This document shows positions 10,382 to 19,519 of a stretch of DNA of 64,000 nt, piece after piece (position 1 is the stretch's first letter; the number at the start of each line of letters is the position of its first letter). The notes beneath the pieces were generated by a model, which was not told the origin of the DNA, did not search any database, and saw only the letters and a list, made by a program, of their open reading frames with translations. The translations under genes were made by a program, and so were the position numbers. The stretch comes from Lactarius indigo (lineage: Eukaryota; Basidiomycota; Agaricomycetes; Russulales; Russulaceae), in the NCBI GenBank assembly GCA_025766275.1, contig JAFKAC010000017.1, positions 806,001-870,000 on the forward strand, read 5' to 3'.

Positions 10382-10392
10382 ATCTTGGTCTT
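10382..10392 (-). other. Self-priming PBS of Gypsy-B
   Basis: AAGACCAAGAT on the minus strand, two bases after the LTR end. It is perfectly complementary to ATCTTGGTCTT at 10632-10622 in the LTR, the predicted RNA 5' end. Confidence 0.85.
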
Positions 10393-10394
10393 AA

Positions 10395-10904
10395 TGTAAC
10401 GTCGTCACGACGTTAGCTCGACTTGAGCTTCTATAGAGGCGGTAACAACTTAGCGAAGGTTCTGAGGACACGGAGGTCCAGACGCGACGAATATCTTGAA
10501 GACACGAAGGTCCAAGCACAAGTGATGGTGAACACTCGAAGGTGCACTACTTGAAAGAGGCGATAGAAGAGAGACGGAAAGAGAGAGAGAGAGAGAGACA
10601 AGAAACAAGTGACGATTCAAGAAGACCAAGATGGCGTATCTTGGTCTTCACAAGACAGGTTAAATACAAGTCAAGCAGGCTTTCAAGCGCTGCTATGAGT
10701 CACGGTAATGTAGCGTCCAACGTGTCGCGTAAGTAGCTCGAACCCTAATACTGCTACTACTAGTATTAGTGGCACAGTCCTCAGTCAGCAATCAGCGCGC
10801 AATCTCCTATCGTACTCGTAATTGCCTATCGTAAGTCCGCAACTAATCTACCTTACCGCCGTAGTTGCAACCGGTACAGTAAGGGTATCACTCGAAACGT
10901 AACA
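10395..10904 (-). repeat. 5' LTR of Gypsy-B
   Basis: 510 bp. On the minus strand it begins TGTTACGTTTCG and ends CGACGTTACA. It is the same length as the Gypsy-C LTR. The right edge abuts LINE coding sequence at 10905. Confidence 0.85.
10621..10666 (-). promoter_or_regulatory. Gypsy-B LTR promoter with 12-bp palindrome at the RNA start
   Basis: TATTTAA (10666-10660, minus strand) is 34 nt before the predicted start at 10632. The start lies in the downstream arm of an inverted repeat (12-nt arms 10621-10632 and 10638-10649) with a 5-nt loop. The upstream arm repeats the PBS sequence. Confidence 0.6.
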
Positions 10905-13029
10905 AAGAGCATCACGGAGGCCACGGCAGCCACCTCCCAGGCAGCTAACACTGCCCGCTCCTACAAAGAAGCCCTTATCAACACAAAGAGCAACACGGAG
11001 CACCCTACAGCCCCCTCCCACCCTACTCACACATTCAGCGGCCGCACCCCGCACAACATACTTATCGGTGTCGACAGAAGCAGGGACGCCAAAGCCAGAC
11101 AAGTTATCTTCGACTCGGAGAAGGGAGAAGTGTTACGGTTGTACCACCGTAGTGTCCGACTTGGACGGTTCTGTGGGAGCACGATGCCCCAAGTCGTCAG
11201 CCAACTTACGGGGGAGGCAAATACAGCCAAGGCGTCCCCTAGTTGACAAGAACACTGGCAGCCTTCTATCAGACAGAAAGGCTGAGAGGCAGAGAATGGC
11301 AGAGGCAGAGAATGGCAGATAAGAGGGGAAAGGGGAATGAGCAGACAGCCCTAGGGGATGGCAAACAGCCCAGCTCAAAAGATAAAGGGAAAACCGCAAA
11401 CAGCAGGTACAATTCCACAAGATCTCAAGCTAGGGAACCGGGGATACAAGCTACCCTACTTATACCCTAGCTATGGTAAGGTTCAAACTCAGAAACCCTA
11501 ATACAGCGATCCTAGGGTGAGTAATCGTACAGTAAGAGTGTCATCGGGAATGTGTAAGCATACAGTCAATCAACCAATCAGAACGAGGTATCAGTCATCC
11601 TTATCATAACAGTGTAATTGTCTATGAGTCATCCGCAACCAGTATCAGTCATCAGGTACCAAACATCAGTCAGCCAGGCACAAGCTCATCTGGACTCTTC
11701 CGGTGCATTCTAGCCAGGTCACATGCCGGGGTCACGTGATGGGCCTCCTTGATATTGCTTTACCTGGGCAGGTGAAACCTACAATTCTGCGCATCATTGC
11801 AGAATGTCCAATGGAATCGCGGACCGGGGCACTTATCTCTCGGTTTGTGGCTTATCTCAGCCTTTTCTTCTTCATCCTCCTCTTCTTCACGTAATTGTGT
11901 CCTCCGTACGGCTGTTTGTCGGGATTGAGGGGACGAAGCCGTAACAGAAGACTCATACCTCAATACCTTCGAAATCCAAGAACGCGCAGACAAAATCCTG
12001 ATGGGCATACTGCCCCCCCCGCCGGAGGGCGCCAAAGTTGAGGAGGTCATCAAGCTAAGAAACGGAAGCTTCATCCTCCAGCTAGCCTCCAAAGAGGCGG
12101 CAGACTGGTTCAAAACCCCCATCAACGAGTTAGAATTCACAAGGAAATTCGACTCGGGTCTCTCCGTCAGAGAAGCAGCCTACCCCATCATCGTACCTCG
12201 AATCCCAACTACCTTCAACCCCTCCAAAGACAGCCACCTTCGAGAAATTGAAGAAGTCAACAGGCTGCCAGAGAAAGCAATATGAAGAGCCAAATGGATC
12301 AAGCCCGAAAATAGGCGCTCCCAGGGGCAAAGATTCGCATACGCCGTCCTCACACTATCCTCTGTGACGCTAGCTAACAGATTACTTAAGGACGGTATAT
12401 ACGTATGCAGCGTCAGAGCATTCCCCAAGAAAATGAAGTACGAACCCAAACAATGCATGAAGTGCAGGAAATGGGGACACTTCGCAACTAACTGCCACGC
12501 CATACACGACACCTGCGGAACATGTGGGGAGCAACACAAAACTAGGGACTGCAAGACAGAGGGGAAACGGTATTGCGTCTCCTGCAAATCGGACACGCAC
12601 GCCAGCTGGGACCGTAATTGCCCCACGTTCATCAGAAAATGCGACGACTACAACGGATATCATCCTGAAAACAACCTAGTATATTTCCCAACGAACAAAG
12701 ACTGGACGCTGACTCTCCAACCCGACAGACTCTCCCCCGAAGACAAATTCCCGGAGAAATACCGGGTAGGAAGTCTCCCCCCCCTCCACTACGGAAACCG
12801 CCACCCACCAACCAAACAAATTGAGAGGAACAAAAAGCCCCCAACTAAAGGTAAAGCGACCGACCAGGCCATGCTAGAAGATTACTTCAAGCGGGTAGTG
12901 GACGCCCACCCGCACCAGTCGCACCACCAACCCCCCAAGACTGATGCAGACGAGGAAGACTTCGACATCCACTTTGATGGAGACATCAACGACCTGCCAG
13001 CGGACTTCCTCCAGACCCCCTACCTATGA
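10905..13029 (+). pseudogene. LINE ORF1 (nucleic-acid-binding protein), 5'-truncated and interrupted
   Basis: Coding sequence 10905-11130 (Ala/Thr-rich, then RQVIFDSEKGE) is split by solo LTR D and resumes after 11950 as DSYLNTFEIQERADKILMG. It continues to TGA at 13027-13029. One in-frame TGA interrupts it at 12283-12285 (after LPEKA-Ile, before RAKW), again fitting CGA to TGA. The C-terminal third has three CCHC knuckles: CMKCRKWGHFATNC, CGTCGEQHKTRDC and CVSCKSDTHASWDRNC. ORF1 proteins of this group bind the element RNA in the RNP. The start codon is not in the window because Gypsy-B cuts the gene at 10905. Confidence 0.85.
11131..11946 (+). repeat. Solo LTR D in LINE ORF1
   Basis: 816 bp starting TGTTACGGTTG and ending GAAGCCGTAACA. 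It is flanked by GAAG on both sides, or by AGAAG if the final A is shared, which is the expected short target-site duplication. Its removal joins ORF1 in frame (GE to DSYLNTF). The ends resemble the gypsy LTRs here, so it is probably a solo LTR left by LTR-LTR recombination. It contains no long ORF. Confidence 0.82.
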
Positions 13030-16000
13030 GTTTACACAACTTAACCAAGGACCGCAAGAATCTCGCAATATGGCAGCAAAACCTCAACAAATCCCCATCA
13101 TGCCAGCACGGCCTCATCAGCAGCGGGAAAATGACAACCATGGGCATCGACATCATAGCTCTACAAGAGCCCTCAATCAACTTCCTCAACAAGTCCATCG
13201 CCGCGAAGGACTGGGTACCAATATACCCCTCAACCCACGAAGAGCAACCAAATAAGACGCGTTCAATTTTATTGATAAGAGGCGATCTGCTGACTGAAAA
13301 CTGGGAACAGATCGACTTCCCATCTGGTGATGTCACGGCTCTACGCATCAGAGAAAACTGGGGAACCCTGTCGGTATTCAACGTCTACAACGACTGCGAA
13401 CACGACAATACCCTCAAGGCGTTATCTGCATACCACAAAAAACACGAGAAATCTATCTTGGGTAGCGACCCCACCAGACAAGATCACCACCTCATCTGGT
13501 TGGGCGACTTCAACAGACACCACCCGTACTGGGATAACCCAGAGGACAGCAGGCTCTTCACACCAGATGCTATCCGCGCGGCAGAGCTTCTACTCAAAAG
13601 TGTATCAAACCTTGGGATGGACATGGCACTAGCTAACGGTACCCCAACCCACGTCCACCACGTCACCAAGAAGTGGACGAGATTAGACAACGTGTTCATG
13701 ACCGAGCATAGCTTGGACGCGGTTATCGTCTGCGACACACTCCCCGAGGCACAAGGAGTGAACACGGATCACGTTCCCATTGTCACAGTCTTAGATTTCG
13801 AGCTGACCAAACCCCCCGCACAGGTCACTAGGAATTTCAAGGACGTCGACTGGGATGACTTCCATAAAACTCTAGAAGAAAGGATCGCAAAGTGGGGCGT
13901 CCCAAACCCGATAACCTCCCAATCACACTTAGATATAGAATGTGATAAGCTGACGCACGCTATACAGGAAACCATAGCGGCAGAAGTACCCATCACAGAC
14001 ATCAACACAAAATCAAAACGCTGGTGGACGAAAGAGCTCAAAAACCTCCGCAAAGAAACGGAGAAGCTGGGAAGAGCAGCATACAAACATAGGGACTCCC
14101 CCGACCACCAGATCCATGCCGAATACAAAGCCACCCGCAGAAAATACGACAAAGCCATGCAATACACAAAACAACACCACTGGAGGGACTGGCTAGAAAG
14201 AGCGACCGACCCAGACATCTGGACGGCACACCGCTACATCTCGTTGCCTGCAAGCGACGGGGGTAAGACAAGAATCCCCAGCCTGAAAATACAAGACGAA
14301 TCGGGAGAAACAATCGTCAACAGGAACTCCGACAAAAGCACAGTCCTAGCAAAGACATTCTTCCCCGACAAACCGCCAGATTCATCCGCCGACTCAAACA
14401 GCCATGTATACCCCCCACCAGTCGGCACGTTGAGAGCAATCACCAAAGAGCAAATCCGCAGGCACATAGCACGGCTAAGACCCTACAAGGCCCCAGGCCC
14501 TGACGGGATTCCCAATATCGTACTGATCAAGTGCGCTGACCTACTCGTAAACAGATTGTGGACGATCTTCAACGCCATTGCCAACGAAGGATGGTATTAC
14601 GACCCGTGGAAGTCATTCACCACGGTCGTACTTAGGAAACCAGGCAAACCAAGATACGATGTCCCCAAGGCCTACAGGCCCATCGCTCTCCTAAACACGC
14701 TTGCGAAGGTACTAACGTCCATAATGGCAGAGCAACTATCCTTCTACTCTGAGAAGTACCAACTTCTCCCACAACACCACTACGGCGGGCGCCCAGCTCG
14801 CACAACCACAGACGCCATGCACACGCTCACGCACCGGATCAAAAACGCATGGCGGAAAAAGAAAGTGGCCTCAGTTCTCTTTTTAGACATAGAAGGCGCC
14901 TTCCCAAACGCTGTTAACGCGAGGCTGATACATAATATGAGAAAGAGACAAGTACCCAAAAAACTGGTGAACTTCATGCAAAATCTTCTCCAGAACCGTT
15001 TCACTACGCTGAAATTCGATGACTTCGTATCAGGCAGCATACCGATTAACAACGGCATAGGACAGGGAGACCCTATGTCCATGATACTATATCAGTATTA
15101 CAACGCGGACATCCTTGACATCCCCAACAATGACAGCGAAGCAGCAATAGCATACGTCGATGATGCAATTCTACTCGCCATCGGGGACAGCTTCGCAGCC
15201 ACACATGCGACGCTGACGGACATGATGACAAGGAAGGGGGGAGCGATCGAGTGGTCCAACACCCACAACTCACGCTTCGAGTTCTCGAAACTTGCACTGA
15301 TTGACTTCGCTCATCAGAATAGCAAGAAACAAAGAAGTCCCATGAAACTCCTCGACACCACACTCACACCCTCGAAGAGCGCAAAATACCTGGGAGTCTA
15401 TTTCGACCAACACCTCAACTGGGGAATACAATACAACTACGCCCTGGAAAAGGGCATGAAATGGGCGGGCCAGATCAGAAGGGCGGCCGCTCCCAGTTGG
15501 GGTATCACCCCGAAGTACACAAGAAGGCTGTACACATGCGTGGCAATCCCCCGCATACTCTACGCGATTGACGTCTGGGGCAGCGCAGAAGGCCGCAACA
15601 ACGAGAACGGAAAATCGGACAGAGTATCAAGACGCGGAAATAAATTCACGACCATCCAAAGAGCTGGTGCCCTGGCGATCACCGGAGGTCTGAGGACATT
15701 GCCCACAGATGTCCTGGACACGCACGCTTACATTCTCCCGCTCAAACTTGAAGCTGAAAAACACCTCCACAGGGCAGCAACTCGCATTGCCACACTCCCC
15801 AAGGAACACCCATTACACAGCCCAGCGAACAGATGTGCAAGCAGCAAAGTGAAGAGACACAAAGCGCCGCTCCACTACCTTATGCAAACTTTCCTAATTA
15901 AACCACAGTCATACGAGAAGATCCACACCATATGACATGACCCCGCCCTCTCCCACAAACGCCCTTTCAGATTGGATGTAGCCAAGGACAAGGAGGCCTC

Positions 16001-16185
16001 CATCAAAGCCGATAAAGAAGGAGGAGAGGTACTAAAAGTATACTTGGATGGATCAGCGCACGACGGAGCGGTAGGGGCAGCTGCAGTCATCATCAGGGCG
16101 GACAACTCCACAAAATCGCTACGTTACCACCTAGGCTCAACGGAGCAACATATGGTCTTTGAGGCCGAACTGATAGGACTATTAC

Positions 16186-16622
16186 TGTCACAGTACCAAC
16201 GGACCGTCCGTGATGCGTTCGAGTTCGGGCCCAAGACAAGGGCAAGGTAGAGTCGGAACTTGCTCAACGAGCAAGCTAAGTCGGTGAATCAAGGCTCAAG
16301 CTCAAGGCTATCGCTTGCGAGAGGGGAGTCGGACGTTTCAATGACAAGGCAAGACAAGGTTGGATTCAAAGGACTAAGAGTAGACAAGGTAACTACTTGT
16401 TTACTCTACAGCTTTTATAGTCATACAATACTGGGGGTTTTCTGGATCTGTTTTCTAAGCCACATCAGCTAGCTGAGAGACACGTAAGTGCTAGTGCAAT
16501 TCTGATACAAGAAGCTGTCATTCTGAGGCAATTGGGCAAAGGGTTTGCATAATCGCGAGTCGGTAGTGCTGGCATTTCGAGATTTTCGTGACATGTGACT
16601 GTGATGTCACGTGATCGTGACA
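16186..16622 (+). repeat. Solo LTR E in the LINE RNase H domain
   Basis: 437 bp starting TGTCACAGTACC and ending GATCGTGACA, flanked on both sides by ATTAC (16181-16185 and 16623-16627). Excision with one ATTAC joins the RNase H reading frame (ELIGLLL to GLHLLKSEKN). The ends differ from those of LTR D and elements A-C, so it belongs to another family. Confidence 0.9.
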
Positions 16623-17006
16623 ATTACTAGGACTCCACCTCCTCAAGTCCGAAAAGAACATCAAAACAAGCATCGCACTGGGAGTAGACAACCAGGCAGC
16701 GATCTTGGCGATAACTACACCAGGCAACAAATCAGGACACTACCTGGCAGACCTGGTTCGCACCACAGCAACGGGCCTGCGCAAAAAGGGAGGACCTAAA
16801 ATGTCACTCACAGTACGATGGACAGCAGGACACGTAAACATACAAGGAAATGAAAAAGCAGACGAGGAAGCGAAAGAAGCCGCAGATGGGAAGACGTCGC
16901 CCATGGACGCCCTTCCGCCTCACCTCCGCAAACCGCTCAAAATCAGCAGATCTGCATCGAGACAATGCTTCAAAGAAAGACTCAAAGCGTGGTGGAGGAG
17001 CGACTG

Positions 17007-17516
17007 TGTTACGGTACGGACTTGGTGACTCACTACACACAACTCATGACCGGTTATGACTACGGTCCGGTATTGATATTAGTCATGGACTCTTACATCG
17101 TATCAGTCAGCATAGTAGTTCGCATGTGATTGTGGCTCGTGCATGACTCATTCCTAGGATAGCTGTACTAGGGTTCGAGCTAGTTACGCTATTGGTTACT
17201 TACTATTCCAGCGGCGCTTCAAAGCCCGCGTGTATCTGTATAAGTAGTTGACTCGGAAGACCAAGAGTCCCCATCTTGGTCTTCTTCAATCCACCTTCTG
17301 AATCGTCTCTTGTCTGCCTTAGTCCTAGAGGCTAAGTGTGCTCCCACTTGTGCTTACCAAGAAGCACTCTTCTTCATCCTTTTGCTGCGGCGTGTGCCAG
17401 AGTGCCCCCGTTCAGCCTGCGTTGGGTTGACACGAGTTCCCCATTCGCTTGACTTTCGCTAAGTCGACTACGCCCTTCACGTGTCCAAGTCGGACTAACG
17501 CCGGTGGAGCGTAACA
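17007..17516 (+). repeat. 5' LTR of Gypsy-C
   Basis: 510 bp, TGTTACGGTACGG to GGAGCGTAACA. It is identical to the 3' LTR except for two sites near the start where one copy has CG and the other CA. Confidence 0.97.
17239..17284 (+). promoter_or_regulatory. Gypsy-C LTR promoter: TATA box, palindrome and predicted RNA start
   Basis: TATAAGTA at 17239-17246 lies 34 nt before ATCTTGGTCTT (17273-17283), which is complementary to the PBS and therefore the predicted RNA 5' end. 17256-17266 and 17274-17284 form an 11-bp inverted repeat with a 7-nt loop, whose upstream arm copies the PBS sequence. Confidence 0.65.
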
Positions 17517-17518
17517 TT

Positions 17519-17529
17519 AAGACCAAGAT
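17519..17529 (+). other. Self-priming PBS of Gypsy-C
   Basis: AAGACCAAGAT, two bases after the LTR end, is perfectly complementary to 17273-17283. No tRNA 3' end match is needed, as in Tf1/sushi-type self-priming. Confidence 0.88.
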
Positions 17530-17536
17530 CCTCATC

Positions 17537-19519
17537 GTGGCGTACTCGACCCGAGACCAGTGGACGTCCTTCCGTCCTTATCATATCGAACGAAGAGGAG
17601 ATCGCAACGTACCAACAAGATTCTTAGGAGCAGCTCAGTGGAGAGAACGAGGAGAAGACACCGGATACTTTGTAGAGTTCAACGGTCCCAACCGTTTCCG
17701 ACCCGTTGAGTTCAATTTCGACCATCTTTGTTGGGTCGAGGTTACTTGGAATCCCATAGACCATCGCTGGGACATTGTACGACCAGCCGGAAGAAACTAC
17801 AACTGCGATATAGACGCACGAGAACTTAACAGTCGCGCAGATTACGGTCCTATCGACGGACAGACGCAAGAACACACCGACGAAGGAATCAGTGGAGAAG
17901 AAGAAGCCTCCAACAGTCAACCATCGCCGAGTCGAGGAACAACACCAGCCGAAGAAGCAAGCCTAGGGGCTATCGGCGACCACATCATACAGCGAACTGA
18001 GTCGTTAACTATTCATCAACCCGAGCCAGAAGTAATCCACATCCACAGCCCCACAGCTGCAATGGCGACAGCCACCATTACCCAAGAAGAAGCGTATCTC
18101 ACAAGCGAAGCAAGAGATCAAATCGCCCTAGAAGAGCAAAGGCGTATCACGGAAGAATCGCGAGCTAATTTGGCTCCCATTAACCCATACACTGGTCATC
18201 GAATGACCGAAGACGATGTAGCAATTCACCGCGCAATCGGACCCGATGTAGCTGACCCTCCCAGCGGAGGAGGACCCCCCAGTGGTTTACCCGGAGGAGG
18301 AGGACCACCACCAGGAGGACCAGGATTCGAAGGATTCCCTGGAGGATTCCCGAGAGGACCACCAGGAGGAGGACCACCAGGAGGAGGACCACCCGGAGGA
18401 GGATTACCAGGTGCAGGTCCCATTATTCCCCCTCCAAGTAACAAATTAGCTGGCGAAGCACCCACAGTATTCGACGGAGAACGTGCCAAAGTCGAGGCAT
18501 TCCTCACACAATGGCATGTATATTGGGGCATGAACGCAGACGAAGGCATAATGGCCACACCCTATCGAAGAGCCCTACTCTTCCTATCCTACATCAAAGG
18601 CGTCAACGTCAGCGAATGGGTATTGGCAATGCTTACCTGGCTTAACGGCCAGATACAAGCTGGTATACCCCGAACTAGTGAAGGACTATGGAACGAAGTC
18701 ACGCGCAGCTTTATGCAGCGCTTCCGCAATACGATGGAACAAGAACAAGCTCAATACGAGCTTAAGAAGGGGATCAAGATGATTGGGGGCAATCTAGATG
18801 AGTATTGCACCCAATTCGAACAGTTAATACGCCGCGCTCAGTACAGACTCGACGATCCGCAAACGCTCGATTTATTCGCGAGTGGACTGCCAAAAGACCT
18901 TTATGAAAAGGTCTACACCCTCGACAACCCCCGCAATTATCGCGAGTGGAAAGAAGCGGCTACCACTCGCCAGCAACAGTATCTCCACCTTAAGGCGGTG
19001 TTGAACAAGGGAGTTTCCCCTGGGCAAGGGCAAGGACAAGGAAGACAGCGGCAACAACGACAGTGGCAAGGACCGCCGAGGAGTACATGGCAACCAAGAA
19101 ATCTACGAGATCCAAACGCCATGGATACCTCCGCCGACCGAATTCGAGGGCGACTTGCTGGAGCAGAAGACATACTTGCTCCGCGTCCCCCATACCGACC
19201 AAGGGGAGGATTCCTCCAAAGAGGAGGAGGACGTAATAATCCAAGGCCAGTTACGTGCTATAACTGTAGAAAGGACGGACACATGGCCCGCGATTGCAGG
19301 GAACCACGAGGGGGATATCAACCCCAAGCATCGACCAGTCGGTACATTGATACCGACTACCATCAGCAAGAGCCCGAAGTCGCTACCAGGGCGGTTCAAG
19401 ACGTTCCCCCTCAACAGCGCGCCAGTGATTGGCTCAACGGAGTAGCCGGAGAATCAGATGACGTAAAAGACATTATCCTCCAACAACTGTGGAAGAAGGA
19501 GGGTTTTCAGGACGCCTGA
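17537..19519 (+). CDS. gag: Gypsy-C Gag, apparently with non-AUG (GUG) start
   Basis: Frame open to TGA at 19517-19519 (661 codons from the GTG at 17537-17539). An N-terminal domain (about residues 1-115, with DQWTSFRPY, NRFRPVEFNFDHLCW and DIDARELNSRAD) is strongly conserved with Gypsy-B although no AUG precedes it. Next come an acidic linker, a Gly/Pro-rich stretch (18260-18420), a capsid-like domain (about 18440-19000) and one zinc knuckle CYNCRKDGHMARDC near 19255. The first AUG in any frame after the predicted RNA start is at 18062 (MATATIT), which would give a shorter Gag of 485 residues. The GTG has A at -3 and G at +4 and lies 7 nt after the PBS. Gag assembles the particle that packages the RNA. 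The start is inferred; the frame is certain. Confidence 0.85.
   Translation: MAYSTRDQWTSFRPYHIERRGDRNVPTRFLGAAQWRERGEDTGYFVEFNGPNRFRPVEFNFDHLCWVEVTWNPIDHRWDIVRPAGRNYNCDIDARELNSRADYGPIDGQTQEHTDEGISGEEEASNSQPSPSRGTTPAEEASLGAIGDHIIQRTESLTIHQPEPEVIHIHSPTAAMATATITQEEAYLTSEARDQIALEEQRRITEESRANLAPINPYTGHRMTEDDVAIHRAIGPDVADPPSGGGPPSGLPGGGGPPPGGPGFEGFPGGFPRGPPGGGPPGGGPPGGGLPGAGPIIPPPSNKLAGEAPTVFDGERAKVEAFLTQWHVYWGMNADEGIMATPYRRALLFLSYIKGVNVSEWVLAMLTWLNGQIQAGIPRTSEGLWNEVTRSFMQRFRNTMEQEQAQYELKKGIKMIGGNLDEYCTQFEQLIRRAQYRLDDPQTLDLFASGLPKDLYEKVYTLDNPRNYREWKEAATTRQQQYLHLKAVLNKGVSPGQGQGQGRQRQQRQWQGPPRSTWQPRNLRDPNAMDTSADRIRGRLAGAEDILAPRPPYRPRGGFLQRGGGRNNPRPVTCYNCRKDGHMARDCREPRGGYQPQASTSRYIDTDYHQQEPEVATRAVQDVPPQQRASDWLNGVAGESDDVKDIILQQLWKKEGFQDA

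Larger units (their letters stand above)
7601..10904 (-). mobile_element. Gypsy-B: chromovirus 5' half, interrupted by Gypsy-A
   Basis: Minus strand: 5' LTR (10395-10904), PBS, gag and the first 240 codons of pol, then Gypsy-A begins. The rest of the element lies left of the window beyond Gypsy-A. Its Gag is closely related to that of Gypsy-C, so B and C belong to one family. B is inserted in the LINE ORF1, whose coding sequence starts immediately at 10905. Confidence 0.9.

Noticed and set aside
11131..11946. Solo LTR D as a DNA transposon with TGTTACGG/CCGTAACA inverted ends
   Set aside because: The ends match the gypsy LTR ends in this window, and the 4-5 bp duplication suits LTR integration. 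There are no longer inverted repeats.
17517..17540. tRNA-primed PBS (for example initiator Met tRNA)
   Set aside because: There is no TGGTAGC-like or other tRNA 3'-end complement after any of the three 5' LTRs, whereas perfect 11-nt self-complementarity is present.
18062..19519. Starting Gypsy-C gag at the first AUG (18062) and treating 17537-18061 as untranslated
   Set aside because: The upstream frame is open and its protein is strongly conserved with Gypsy-B, including aromatic and Cys residues, so it is very probably translated. The AUG at 18062 is kept as a likely second start.
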